Positions 1 to 8,155 of a stretch of DNA of 64,000 nt are shown in pieces (positions within the stretch are counted from its first letter, which is position 1; the number at the start of each line of letters is the position of its first letter). The stretch is from NCBI RefSeq assembly GCF_013520985.1, contig NZ_JACDTY010000016.1:62001-126000 (forward strand). The letters run 5' to 3'. Made by a program: the position numbers and the translations under genes. Below the pieces are notes generated by a model, which saw only the letters and a list, made by a program, of their open reading frames with translations, did no database searches and had not been told where the DNA came from. The DNA is from Mesorhizobium neociceri. Its GTDB lineage: Bacteria; Pseudomonadota; Alphaproteobacteria; Rhizobiales; Rhizobiaceae.

Positions 1-209
1 CCTCGGTTTCGACCTCGGCTTTCGCCAACGGCACGCATCCCACCGGCGACGGCGGCGCGGTTTGCAAGGGCTCCGGCCATTGCCTGGTGCTGTCGATCGA
101 GTGCAAGGGCACCTATACCGACGCCACTGACAAGAATGGCACGGTCTATGGCAAGTGCAGCCAGACCGCGCAGGTTTCGCCGCAGGGCAAGATCAAGCTC
201 GCCAAGTAA
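1..209 (+). CDS. 3' end of a small cysteine-containing, probably exported protein (partial)
   Basis: This frame is open from the window edge (codons in phase with position 3) to a TAA at 207-209, giving 68 C-terminal residues. It contains four cysteines (in AVCKG, GHC, IEC and GKC) within a Gly/Thr/Lys-rich stretch and ends in KIKLAK. The spacing of Cys and small polar residues is typical of a disulfide-bonded periplasmic or surface protein, but the N terminus and any signal peptide lie outside the window. I do not recognise the family. A repeat element follows 77 nt downstream. Confidence 0.6.
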   Translation, partial: SVSTSAFANGTHPTGDGGAVCKGSGHCLVLSIECKGTYTDATDKNGTVYGKCSQTAQVSPQGKIKLAK

Positions 210-285
210 TCGGCCCCTGATCAAGGAAATGGCGGCCGTCCACGGGGCGGCCGCCATTTCCTTTGCGCGAAGTCTCTTTGTTTTT

Positions 286-354
286 ACGCAATTCCCTAGG
301 GAAAGCGCTACGGGCTTTTCCCGGGAAAACCGTTCACACTTTCCTGGAATTGCT
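286..354. repeat. Palindromic intergenic repeat, copy 1 (AATTCC...GGAATT family)
   Basis: A 69-bp element starts ACGCAATTCC and ends TGGAATTGCT. It has an internal hairpin of the form gggaaAGC...GCTtttccc followed by gggaaaaccg. A near-identical copy lies at 1421-1489. This one sits between two convergent genes, so its stem-loop may also act as a transcription end. It looks like a small non-coding dispersed repeat of the kind common in rhizobial intergenic regions. Confidence 0.75.
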
Positions 355-657
355 CTAGCGCCGGCTGAGCAACAGGCTGGCGACGAGACCGACCACCACC
401 AGGCCCACGGCAGCCGCCGTCGCCGGATGATCGCGCGCCGTCTTTTCAATCGCCCTGCCCTGCTTCCTGATTGCGGGCATGGCATCACTGATGCGGTCGG
501 CAAGCTGCGCATAGTAGTCGGAGGCAGCATCGCGCCCGTCCTCGTAGTAAGGGCCGCTGCGTTTGGCCACGACTTTGCGCAAGGCGGCAAGCTCCTTGGA
601 AAGGGTCGCGACCTGCTTTTCGAGATCGACATCGGAGAGGGTCGAAAACGATACCAT
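355..657 (-). CDS. DUF883/ElaB-like membrane-anchored protein
   Basis: A 100-residue protein. Residues 1-60 are a charged amphipathic helical region (DVDLEKQVATLSKELAALRKVV) and the C terminus (about 80-96) is a single hydrophobic helix ending in LLLSRR. This is the architecture of the DUF883/ElaB/YqjD family, whose enteric members are C-tail-anchored inner-membrane proteins that can bind ribosomes in stationary phase. The function here is inferred from architecture only. It is transcribed on the minus strand downstream of merR but separated by 86 nt, so it may have its own promoter. Confidence 0.75.
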   Translation of the reverse strand: MVSFSTLSDVDLEKQVATLSKELAALRKVVAKRSGPYYEDGRDAASDYYAQLADRISDAMPAIRKQGRAIEKTARDHPATAAAVGLVVVGLVASLLLSRR

Positions 658-743
658 GATTGTTTTCCTTCTTCACAGAGAAGGCCAAACGCATGGCCGC
701 AGAACCGGTTCCGATTTTGCTGCCTAAGGCAGTGGTCGAAGAT

Positions 744-1286
744 CTAGCGCACCTGGTCGAGCAGGCGCTTGCACTCCAAGAGGTCGAACAGCGCCTCCTG
801 CAGCAAGGCGCGATTGTCGCGCGACAGTTTCGACGCGCCGGGCTGGACCGGACCTTCCTCCTCGGTCTTGCCCAGGCCGAAAAAGCGGCGGCTGGGTTTT
901 ACCTTGGGCTGGCCAACCAGCATCTCGTCATCCATGCCGCGCGGCTGGGCGGCCGGCGTCAGCGGCACCTGATCGGCCTGCTTGCGCTGCGAGATCGCCT
1001 CGACGGCCGCCATGTCGCCATTGCCGATGGCGACCAGGAAATGGTTGCCGTTCTCGCGCAGCAGTTTCTGCACGCCCTTGATCGTGTAACCCTGGTCGTA
1101 GAGCATGTGGCGGATGCCCTTGATCAGTTCGACATCCTGCGGCCGGTAGTAGCGGCGGCCGCCGCCGCGCTTCATCGGCTTGATCTGGTTAAAACGGGTT
1201 TCCCAGAAGCGCAGCACGTGCTGCGGCAGATCGAGATCCTCAGCAACCTCGCTGATGGTGCGGAAAGCGTCGGGGCTCTTGTCCAT
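744..1286 (-). CDS. MerR-family transcriptional regulator
   Basis: A 180-residue protein starting MDKSPDAFRTI. The ATG at 1286 has GAGGA about 10 nt upstream; an in-frame GTG at 1301 would give 185 residues but overlaps that Shine-Dalgarno. Residues about 10-75 form a winged helix of MerR type (ISEVAEDLDLPQHVLRFWE, then GGGRRYYRPQDVELI). The rest is a low-complexity polar linker and a C-terminal helix (ALLQEALFDLLECKRLLDQV). No ligand-binding cysteine pattern is seen. Rhizobial genomes conserve this gene downstream of ihfA; its regulon is not evident here. A repeat separates it from ihfA. Confidence 0.9.
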   Translation of the reverse strand: MDKSPDAFRTISEVAEDLDLPQHVLRFWETRFNQIKPMKRGGGRRYYRPQDVELIKGIRHMLYDQGYTIKGVQKLLRENGNHFLVAIGNGDMAAVEAISQRKQADQVPLTPAAQPRGMDDEMLVGQPKVKPSRRFFGLGKTEEEGPVQPGASKLSRDNRALLQEALFDLLECKRLLDQVR

Positions 1287-1420
1287 GGGCGAAATCCTCA
1301 CGCTGGACGGAGATCCGGCCTAGTCTGCCGAATCGAGTATTATTTCAGCGGTTTATGAAACAACATTCAAGCCCGGCGTCAAACCGGCGGCCGTTTTCAA
1401 CCGAAGCTTGTGTGTCCTTG

Positions 1421-1489
1421 ACGCAATTCCCTAGGGAAGCGCTACGCGCTTTCCCGGGAAAACCGCTTCACACTTTTCCTGGAATTGCT
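1421..1489. repeat. Palindromic intergenic repeat, copy 2 (AATTCC...GGAATT family)
   Basis: Second copy of the element at 286-354, again starting ACGCAATTCCCTAGGGAA and ending GGAATTGCT, with a cleaner inner hairpin (gggaAAGCGC-tac-GCGCTTtccc type). It lies between the ihfA stop and the merR start, in the same orientation relative to those minus-strand genes. It may affect ihfA mRNA stability or reduce read-through into merR. Confidence 0.75.
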
Positions 1490-1498
1490 GCAGAAGAC

Positions 1499-1822
1499 TT
1501 ATTTGCCGCCCTTGGCCTTGCTGTTCTGATGCGAGCGCAGGATGCGGCTCTTCAGCACGTTCGACGACTTGAAGGTCATCACCCGGCGCGGCAGGATCGG
1601 CACTTCCTCGCCGGTCTTGGGATTGCGGCCGATGCGCTCGTTCTTGGAACGGACATGGAAGGTGGCGAAGGATGACAGCTTCACCGTCTCGCCGCGTACG
1701 ATGGCTTCGCAGATTTCGTCCAGCACCGCTTCGACGAGTTCCGCCGATTCAGTGCGCGACAGGCCGACCTTACGGTAAACAGCTTCGGCAAGGTCGGCGC
1801 GCGTAAGTGTCTTTCCCCCCAT
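1499..1822 (-). CDS. ihfA: Integration host factor subunit alpha
   Basis: A 107-residue HU/IHF-fold DNA-bending protein. The N-terminal helices (TRADLAEAVYRKVGLSRTES) are followed by the beta arm with the signature GRNPKTGEE at about 65-73; Pro68 is in the place of the residue that intercalates between base pairs. It forms a heterodimer with IhfB in the nucleoid and bends DNA at promoters and recombination sites. The alpha assignment rests on the FATFHVRSKNERIGRNPKTG sequence and the fabH-ihfA-merR neighbourhood. It is about 100 nt downstream of fabH on the same strand. Confidence 0.95.
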   Translation of the reverse strand: MGGKTLTRADLAEAVYRKVGLSRTESAELVEAVLDEICEAIVRGETVKLSSFATFHVRSKNERIGRNPKTGEEVPILPRRVMTFKSSNVLKSRILRSHQNSKAKGGK

Positions 1823-1926
1823 GCGACCGTCCCATCAGCTCTAAAAACATAAATCGATACAGGTAAAGGCAGAGCCTAAGTAATTGATCCGGCAAGGTCA
1901 AGGACCGAAACCGGACCGTTTGGCAC

Positions 1927-2898
1927 TTACCAGCGAACGAGAACCGCGCCCCAGGTGAAGCCGCCGCCCATCGCTTCCAGGAGCACGAGGTCGCCCTTCT
2001 TGATACGGCCGTCGGCGACGGCCACCGAAAGCGCCAGCGGCACGGAAGCAGCCGAGGTGTTACCGTGCAAATCGACGGTGACCACCACCTTTTGTTCGGC
2101 AATCCCGAGCTTCTTGGCCGAAGCGTCAATAATCCGTTTATTGGCCTGATGCGGCACGAACCAGTCGAGGTCGTCGGCGGTGATACCGGCCTGCGAGAAC
2201 GTCGCCTCGATGACGTCGGTGATCATACCGACGGCGTGCTTGAACACTTCGCGGCCTTCCATCCTGAGGTGCCCGACCGTGCCGGTGGTCGAGGGGCCGC
2301 CGTCGACGAAAAGCTTGTCCTTGTGGGCGCCGTCGGAGCGCAGGCTCATCGCCAGCACGCCACGGTCGGCAATGCCGCCGGCGCCCTCGTCCGCTTCCAG
2401 CACCAAGGCGCCGGCGCCGTCGCCGAACAAGACGCAGGTCGAGCGATCACTCCAGTCGAGGATGCGCGAAAAGGTTTCGGCGCCGATCACCAGCACGCGT
2501 TTGGCGAGACCGCCTCTGATGTAGAGGTCGGCGGTGGTCACCGCATAGACGAAGCCCGAGCACACCGCCTGCATGTCGAAGGCAAAGCCGTGATGCATGC
2601 CGAGCCGGTTCTGAATCTCGACGGCGGTCGCCGGAAAGGTGTTGTTGGGCGTCGAGGTCGCCAGCACGATAACGTCGATGTCGGCGGGCGTCAGGCCGGC
2701 GCTGTCGAGTGCCGCGCGCGCCGCGGCCTCGCCGAGCGATGCCGTCGTTTCGTCATCGGCGGCGATATGGCGCTGGCGGATGCCGGTGCGCTGGGCGATC
2801 CACTCGTCGGAGGTCTCGACCATGCCTTCGAAATCGGCATTCTTCATGATGCGGCGGGGCAGCGCGGCACCGGTGCCGCGCACGACTGATCTGATCAA
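1927..2898 (-). CDS. fabH: Beta-ketoacyl-ACP synthase III
   Basis: Condenses acetyl-CoA with malonyl-ACP to start fatty acid synthesis. From a TTG start at 2898 the protein is 323 residues, the usual FabH length. The triad is visible: Cys113 (QAVCSGF), His250 (VPHQANKRI) and Asn280 (HGNTSAAS). The TTG lies 10 nt after the plsX stop and is preceded by an AGGGA-like Shine-Dalgarno. The upstream ATG at 2973 would overlap plsX by 65 nt and add a 25-residue tail, so I reject it. It forms an operon with plsX and probably ihfA, linking phospholipid and fatty-acid initiation. Confidence 0.95.
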   Translation of the reverse strand: MIRSVVRGTGAALPRRIMKNADFEGMVETSDEWIAQRTGIRQRHIAADDETTASLGEAAARAALDSAGLTPADIDVIVLATSTPNNTFPATAVEIQNRLGMHHGFAFDMQAVCSGFVYAVTTADLYIRGGLAKRVLVIGAETFSRILDWSDRSTCVLFGDGAGALVLEADEGAGGIADRGVLAMSLRSDGAHKDKLFVDGGPSTTGTVGHLRMEGREVFKHAVGMITDVIEATFSQAGITADDLDWFVPHQANKRIIDASAKKLGIAEQKVVVTVDLHGNTSAASVPLALSVAVADGRIKKGDLVLLEAMGGGFTWGAVLVRW

Positions 2899-2908
2899 GG
2901 TTCTTTCC

Positions 2909-3979
2909 CTATTCCTTTGCGTCGACGGCGGCGTCGGCTTTCCTGTTTGCCTGGGCATGCGGATTGCGCGCATGGAACAGATCGAGATCGGCTTCGATGC
3001 GGTCGATCAGATTGTTGCGCACCATATCGTAGCCAAGCTCGATCGCTGCCGCAAAACCGTCCGAATCGGCGCCGCCATGGCTTTTCACCACGATGCCGTT
3101 CAGACCCAGGAAGACACCGCCATTGGAGCGGCCCGGATCGAGCTTTTCACGCAAGCGGTCAAAGGCGCCCTTGGCAAAGACATAGCCAATCCTGGCCATC
3201 AGCGTGCGGTTCATCGCGGCACGCAGATAGCCTGAGATCTGGCGCACCGTGCCTTCCGCCGTCTTGAGCGCGATGTTGCCGGCAAATCCTTCAGTGACGA
3301 CCACATCGACCGTACCCTTGCCGATGTCGTCACCCTCGACGAAGCCGTGATAATTCATCGAAGCCATATTGGCCTCGCGCAGCATGCGCCCGGCTTCCTT
3401 GACCTCTTCCTGGCCCTTGATCTCCTCGACGCCGACATTGAGCAGGCCGACTTTCGGCCGGTCGATGCCGAACACCGAACGCGCCATGCCGGTGCCGAGA
3501 ATGGCGAAATCGATCAACTGGTGCGCATCGGCCCCGATCGTGGCGCCGACGTCCAGCACAACGCTCTCGCCGCGCATCGTCGGCCAGATCGCCGCGATCG
3601 CCGGGCGATCGATGGTGGCCATGGTGCGCAGGCAGAATTTCGACATCGCCATCAGCGCGCCGGTATTGCCGGCCGAAATACAGGCTTGCGCCGTGCCTGA
3701 TTTGACCGCTTCGACCGCCTTCCACATCGACGACTTCCAGCGGCCATGGCGTAGCGCCTGGCTCGGCTTGTCGTCCATCCTGACCGCGATCTCGCAATGG
3801 TGGAACTCGCTGACCTCGGCCAGTTTGGGGAATTTGGCGAGCTCGGGGCGCACCATCTCCTCGCGGCCATAGATGATGAAGCGAATGTCGGGACGCCTGA
3901 CAGCGACCGTCATGAGTGCCGGGATGACCACGTTTGGCCCGTGATCGCCACCCATGGCATCGATGGAAATCCTGATCAC
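2909..3979 (-). CDS. plsX: Phosphate acyltransferase PlsX
   Basis: A 356-residue protein starting (GTG) MIRISIDAMGGDHGP, the hallmark N terminus of PlsX, which converts acyl-ACP to acyl-phosphate for PlsY in glycerophospholipid synthesis. Further family motifs are ISAGNTGALMA, LDVGATIGAD, GLLNVGVEEIKGQ and VTEGFAGNIALKT. It is a peripheral enzyme at the cytoplasmic membrane. The start is a GTG with GAGATAAAG upstream. The C-terminal 25 residues (HARNPHAQANRKADAAVDAKE) are a charged tail. The downstream fabH TTG begins 10 nt after the stop. Confidence 0.96.
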   Translation of the reverse strand: MIRISIDAMGGDHGPNVVIPALMTVAVRRPDIRFIIYGREEMVRPELAKFPKLAEVSEFHHCEIAVRMDDKPSQALRHGRWKSSMWKAVEAVKSGTAQACISAGNTGALMAMSKFCLRTMATIDRPAIAAIWPTMRGESVVLDVGATIGADAHQLIDFAILGTGMARSVFGIDRPKVGLLNVGVEEIKGQEEVKEAGRMLREANMASMNYHGFVEGDDIGKGTVDVVVTEGFAGNIALKTAEGTVRQISGYLRAAMNRTLMARIGYVFAKGAFDRLREKLDPGRSNGGVFLGLNGIVVKSHGGADSDGFAAAIELGYDMVRNNLIDRIEADLDLFHARNPHAQANRKADAAVDAKE

Positions 3980-4121
3980 GCGGTCTTTATCTCACTAGCT
4001 TGGGCCAGGGCTCGTGGCCCGCGAAATACGAACTCGCGAAATTCGGGGGCTCGCGAAGGTTCGGCGAAAATAGCGGTTTTGGGCTGCCGCACAACCGACT
4101 TTTCTCCGATCGCGTCGTGTT

Positions 4122-4670
4122 TTAGGATTTTCTAAGCAAGGATCGCAGCTTTTGCTGGAATTCGTTCTCTACCGGCTCGTCCGGGCCAGCCGCCTCCAGC
4201 GAGGCGCCTGCCTTGCGTGGATAGGGATCGATCGCCAGCCCGAAGAACTGTTCGGCGAGCGCGCCGACATCGATCGTGTCGCCGGAGAATGTTTCAGGGC
4301 TGTCCGGCCCTTCGGCGTCGATCAGGATCTCGCCGCCGCCTTCAAAACCTTGCCGTCCGAGCTTGGATTGCTCCGGCAGGAACAGCGCCTCGACCTCCTC
4401 GTCGATATGGGCCGCGACCGGCTCAAGGGTGACGATGCAGGCCTGGGTGATATCGGCCTCGACGCGGCCGCTGACCTTGACGCCGTTGCGCTTCCACGGC
4501 GCCACCAGCAACTCGGCGCGGTAGTTTTCGACCGAGAGCAGCTCGTGCTCTGCGGCAAGGGCGGCGCGCTGCGCTGGGTCGGCATCGATCACCACCGGGA
4601 GGCCTTTTTGCGGCAGGCGACCGACATTGGCCTTGAATGACACCGGGCTCGGCGTGTCCGCATGTTTCAT
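4122..4670 (-). CDS. DUF177/YceD-family protein
   Basis: 182 residues from the ATG at 4670, which has GGGAGG 7 nt upstream; the longer frame (4697) lacks a comparable site. The sequence matches the alphaproteobacterial YceD/DUF177 pattern: an early basic stretch, a central ADITQACIVTLEPVAAHIDEEVEALFLPE segment with the single conserved Cys, then an acidic region and DVGALAEQFFGLAIDPYPRK. YceD homologues elsewhere adjoin rpmF and plsX and have been linked to 23S rRNA accumulation. No rpmF is present between this gene and plsX (142-nt gap). Confidence 0.85.
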   Translation of the reverse strand: MKHADTPSPVSFKANVGRLPQKGLPVVIDADPAQRAALAAEHELLSVENYRAELLVAPWKRNGVKVSGRVEADITQACIVTLEPVAAHIDEEVEALFLPEQSKLGRQGFEGGGEILIDAEGPDSPETFSGDTIDVGALAEQFFGLAIDPYPRKAGASLEAAGPDEPVENEFQQKLRSLLRKS

Positions 4671-4709
4671 CTCAGCCTCCCTCTTGATTTCCTTCATTGC
4701 GCCTTGCCG

Positions 4710-5252
4710 TCATTGTATCTTGGCGACGGGAAACGCCACCGTGCCGGAGAGGATCGATTCGGACGGCTGTGCCTCAAGCTGCCTTGCGGCATCGATCACA
4801 TAGGACGCCAGCGGCAGGGCCTGCGGCCAGGCGCCGGCGTCGGGCCTGACATTGCGCGCCAGGGCGGCAGCAAGCGCATCGCCGTCACGGCGTTCCAGCG
4901 CGTCGTCATAGGCGGCGGTACGGCCGTAGAACATTTTCGCCAGCCTCTTCATGCGCTTCGGCACGCCGACATCGCCAACGCCCAGCTCCCGCAGCGAATG
5001 CTCGACATCGAGAAAGAACTCGTCGATCAGCACCTGTGCGACCTCTTGCGCGACGCCCTCTTCGCCGCGCAGCCTGTGCTGAAACAGGAACATGTGCAGC
5101 GACAGCATCTCGAAACGGCCGAGCGGCGTGTCCGGCACATTCCAGTCGGAATAAAACACAGTCTGCCGCGCCGCTGCCACGATTTGTGCGTAAAGCGCCT
5201 CGGTGATAGCGCGGTTGGCGTTGCGTTCGCGGCCAAAAAGGCGCTGGAACAT
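4710..5252 (-). CDS. Ubiquinol-cytochrome c chaperone (CBP3-like)
   Basis: 180 residues from the ATG at 5252 (MFQRLFGRERN), chosen over the 5306 start because the extra residues are basic filler and GGAG precedes 5252. The body matches the ubiquinol-cytochrome c chaperone domain: YAQIVAAARQTVFYSDWNVPDT, LHMFLFQHRL, LIDEFFLDVEHSLRELGVGD, MKRLAKMFYGR. In mitochondria CBP3 helps cytochrome b synthesis and bc1 assembly, and the bacterial family is presumed to do likewise. Its stop is 39 nt from the DUF177 start, so the two are probably co-transcribed. It is divergent from bamE, a common alphaproteobacterial arrangement. Confidence 0.88.
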   Translation of the reverse strand: MFQRLFGRERNANRAITEALYAQIVAAARQTVFYSDWNVPDTPLGRFEMLSLHMFLFQHRLRGEEGVAQEVAQVLIDEFFLDVEHSLRELGVGDVGVPKRMKRLAKMFYGRTAAYDDALERRDGDALAAALARNVRPDAGAWPQALPLASYVIDAARQLEAQPSESILSGTVAFPVAKIQ

Positions 5253-5355
5253 TGAGGGTGGTCTCCTGGGGACCTTTTGTTTGAATTGGCCTTGTTGCAT
5301 CGGCAAGCAAGCTGGTTTACCGGTTTTGCCGCCCAGCGCAAGTTGCGGTCAGCTA

Positions 5356-5883
5356 ATGGAGTTGTTGTTGCGCGCGCTGAAATTCAAGTCGACTTTGCTG
5401 CCCGGGGCTACCGCGGCGGTTTCGCTGGTGTTGGTGGCTTCCGCGCTGTCAGGCTGCAATTCGTCCAAAATGTTCGGCGACCTTACCCCGGGCGAGACGC
5501 TGACGCAGGGCTATGTCATCGACCAGCAGGCTGTTGACTCGGTGCCGGTAGGCTCCAGCCGCGAACAGGTGCTTCTGGCGCTCGGCACGCCGTCGACGAC
5601 GGCAACTTTCGACAATGAAGCCTTCTATTACATCTCGCAGACGCGCAAGCGCTATGTCGCCTTCGACAAGCCGCACCTGGTCGACCAGAAAGTGCTGGCG
5701 GTCTATTTCGGCGAAGACGGGCGCGTCACCCAGATCGCCAATTACGGCCTGAAGGACGGCAAGATCTTCGACTTCGTCTCGCGCACCACGCCGACCGGCG
5801 GCAAGGACCAGAACTTCCTCAGCCAGATCATCAACGGCGCCAGCAAGCTCGCGCCCGGCATCCCCGGTGGTGGCGGCGCCTAA
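5356..5883 (+). CDS. bamE: Outer-membrane protein assembly factor BamE (SmpA/OmlA-type lipoprotein)
   Basis: 175 residues. The N terminus is a lipoprotein signal: a basic start, a hydrophobic core (AAVSLVLVASAL) and lipobox LSGC. The mature part has the SmpA/OmlA motif (GYVIDQQAVDSVPVGSSREQVLLALGTPS) and a beta-rich second half (FYYISQTRKR...VLAVYFGEDGRV). BamE stabilises the BAM complex that inserts outer-membrane beta-barrels. The tail after about residue 130 is a Gly/Pro-rich extension. The start at 5356 is selected because the signal peptide begins there; the longer open frame overlaps the divergent gene. A strong hairpin follows at 5955. Confidence 0.92.
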   Translation: MELLLRALKFKSTLLPGATAAVSLVLVASALSGCNSSKMFGDLTPGETLTQGYVIDQQAVDSVPVGSSREQVLLALGTPSTTATFDNEAFYYISQTRKRYVAFDKPHLVDQKVLAVYFGEDGRVTQIANYGLKDGKIFDFVSRTTPTGGKDQNFLSQIINGASKLAPGIPGGGGA

Positions 5884-5954
5884 GAAGAAGCGGCCGCTTC
5901 CTCCAAGATTTTCTCGCTTTTTGCTTCCCTCGAAGCAACATCATCTCAGGCGAC

Positions 5955-5986
5955 CAAAAGCCCGCGGGAGCGATCCTGCGGGCTTT
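5955..5986. terminator. Hairpin terminator between bamE and the araC-type gene
   Basis: AAAAGCCCGC pairs with GCGGGCTTTT across a 12-nt loop, with A- and T-runs on both flanks. It can serve both convergent genes as a rho-independent terminator. It lies 72 nt after bamE and 11 nt after the end of the minus-strand regulator. Confidence 0.85.
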
Positions 5987-5996
5987 TGTTTTGAGG

Positions 5997-6977
5997 TCAC
6001 GTCGCCGCCTCGCCCGTCGCGCTTCGCCGCGCTTCCGATGGTGTCATGCCGAAATGCCTGCGAAAAGCATGGTTGAAGGTCGACAGATCGCCGAACCCTA
6101 CATCGAAGGCGATGGCGCCGATGGTGCGATGGGCAAGGCGGGGGTCGCGCAGGACGCGGTGAACCAGCGCCAGCCGGCGGCCAAGCACGAACTGCGACAG
6201 TGAAGTCCCCTCACCCTCGAACAGCTTTCTGATATAGCGCGGGCTGACGCGGTGGCGCCCGGCCAGCGCGTCGGAGCCGACGTCGCCGGAAGCCAGATTG
6301 CTTTCGATATCGGCTTTGATGGCGCGCAGCCGCGCGGCACGTATACCGCGCCCTGCGGCGACCTCGGTGGCTTCCTGCGTTGCCCCGATGGTGACCGCAA
6401 CGAGGTCCTGTATGTGATTGGCGGCAAGCCAGCACAGTTCGGATGCGGCAAGGTCCGGCTCCTGCATCAGCAGGCGCACATAGCTGGCCAGCAACCCGAA
6501 CTTCTCGCCCACGCACGACATCGGCGTCATCAGGACGGCATCCGCGTTCGCAGCCATGGGCCCGAGGGCCGCCTTCGGAATGGTGATGAAGAGATGACGC
6601 GACATTGCCCTCTCGATCACATGCGGGTCGGAAGAGGACAGAAGGATGGCCTGGCCGGCCTCGATGCTGGCCTCGCGGCCTAGATGCGAGAAACTGGCAG
6701 CACCCTCGAGACACATGAAGAAAATGTAATCATCCGTCCCCTTGGCCATTGCCCGGGAACGGGTGGTGCGGAAGGCGGTGGTCCTGGAATCGGCGACGCC
6801 GACCCCCGGCAGCCGTAGGATGGTCGCGTCGACGGAGAGTTTTTCCTCGGTGACGTTGAAATCCATGTCGGTCACCATCCGACGCAACAGGTCGCAATAG
6901 ACACCACGCCATTCAGTTCGCGGCCACATGGCTGTTGAAAAGCGTGCATAAGCAAACTCAGGTGGTCGAATGGTCAT
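5997..6977 (-). CDS. AraC-family transcriptional regulator
   Basis: 326 residues from the ATG at 6977, which has GGGAG about 8 nt upstream; a longer frame starts at 7052. The N-terminal 200 residues resemble the AraC-binding-like cupin domain of regulators such as FeaR (SFSHLGREASIEAGQAILLSSSDPHVIE). The C terminus carries the double helix-turn-helix, with the second motif ending TIGAIAFDVGFGDLSTFNHAFRRHFGMTPSEARR. The inducer is unknown. It is divergent from a LysR gene with about 210 nt between the two chosen starts; no clear target gene adjoins. Confidence 0.88.
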   Translation of the reverse strand: MTIRPPEFAYARFSTAMWPRTEWRGVYCDLLRRMVTDMDFNVTEEKLSVDATILRLPGVGVADSRTTAFRTTRSRAMAKGTDDYIFFMCLEGAASFSHLGREASIEAGQAILLSSSDPHVIERAMSRHLFITIPKAALGPMAANADAVLMTPMSCVGEKFGLLASYVRLLMQEPDLAASELCWLAANHIQDLVAVTIGATQEATEVAAGRGIRAARLRAIKADIESNLASGDVGSDALAGRHRVSPRYIRKLFEGEGTSLSQFVLGRRLALVHRVLRDPRLAHRTIGAIAFDVGFGDLSTFNHAFRRHFGMTPSEARRSATGEAAT

Positions 6978-7188
6978 GGGGTACTCCCAAGCGATTGTCA
7001 TCGTTTCACAGTCGTTCGTGGTCGAGGCTCGTTCCATGAACGGGCCTCTCATTCCGACGGCGGCAATCCGGGGGGCAGTGGATGGCTACAGTGATTTGCG
7101 CATCTGGACAAAAGACTATTTACGACGCTATGAATGAGGAATGCTCATCCATGCCCATGGAATGGATGGACGGATCGGGTCGCGCCAA

Positions 7189-8091
7189 ATGACGAAACGA
7201 CTTCCACAGCTGGAATCCATTCGGGCTTTCGAGGTCATCGCCCGGCTGGGCAGCTTCAAACGCGCCAGCGAGGAGTTGAATGTCACGGCGAGTGCGCTCA
7301 GCCATCGGATTGCCGACCTTGAGGCCGATCTCGGCGTGCTCCTGTTCACCCGCCATGTCCGCCGCGTCGAGTTGACGCTTGAAGGCGAAAGACTGGCGGC
7401 GGGGGTGCGGCGGGCTCTGCTCGAGATCCAGAGCACGATCGCCAGTGTGGCGCGCAGTGAACGCACGAGGCTGAGGGTCACCGCCATTCCTTCGCATGCT
7501 GTGCGCTGGCTGGCGCCGCGCCTGCACAGGTTTCGCAAAAAGCATCCCGAAACAGAGATCGACATCAACGCCGATCTTGCAGTTGTCGACCTTTCGCAGC
7601 GAACCGTCGACATCGCCTTGCGCTTCGGCGGTGGACACTATCCGGCCGTCGAGACCGAATGGCTGATGGGCGACGCGATCTTTCCAGTCGTCAGTCCCGA
7701 CTATCTCGCCGCCAACGGCCCTGTCAGAGACCAGCACGATGTGCTGCCACTGTTTCGCATCCTCGACACAACAGCCGAAAATGACGAGAGCGGCGCCAAT
7801 TGGCGCCACTGGTTCGAGAGAAACAATCTGCCGCTGGATACGGTTGGCGACGGCATGAATCTCAACGGCACTTTGCTGGCCGTCGAAGCGGCGGCAAGCG
7901 GACTGGGCGTCGCCATCGCGAGGAAATCACTGGTCGAGAACGATTTGCGCACCGGCCGGCTCGTCCGTCTCCTGACAACGGACATACCGACGAACTGGAA
8001 CCACTATGTCGTCATCCACCCGTCCATCTCGGCCTGGGAGCCTGCCAGATCGTTCATCAACTGGCTGAAGGCGGAAGCCAGCGACAATTGA
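7189..8091 (+). CDS. LysR-family transcriptional regulator (GcvA-like)
   Basis: 300 residues from ATG 7189 (MTKRLPQLESIRAFEVIARLG), the usual distance before the winged helix; an upstream ATG at 7141 adds 16 residues. The helix-turn-helix spans about residues 8-65 (SFKRASEELNVTASALSHRIADLEADLGVLLFTR). The periplasmic-binding-like effector domain includes LRVTAIPSHAVRWLAPRL and DIALRFGGG, as in GcvA-type members. The target is not obvious: the next gene is convergent and the upstream gene is an AraC regulator. Confidence 0.88.
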   Translation: MTKRLPQLESIRAFEVIARLGSFKRASEELNVTASALSHRIADLEADLGVLLFTRHVRRVELTLEGERLAAGVRRALLEIQSTIASVARSERTRLRVTAIPSHAVRWLAPRLHRFRKKHPETEIDINADLAVVDLSQRTVDIALRFGGGHYPAVETEWLMGDAIFPVVSPDYLAANGPVRDQHDVLPLFRILDTTAENDESGANWRHWFERNNLPLDTVGDGMNLNGTLLAVEAAASGLGVAIARKSLVENDLRTGRLVRLLTTDIPTNWNHYVVIHPSISAWEPARSFINWLKAEASDN

Positions 8092-8155
8092 TCTCAGAGA
8101 CGGTTGGGAACTCTACTCTGGTGCGCATCTGAAGGTGTTTCTGAGCTTCCGGTGT

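Noticed and set aside
2899..2973. Upstream ATG for fabH giving a 348-residue protein
   Set aside because: It overlaps plsX by 65 nt and adds a basic tail with no FabH similarity; the TTG at 2898 has a Shine-Dalgarno and gives the normal 323 residues.
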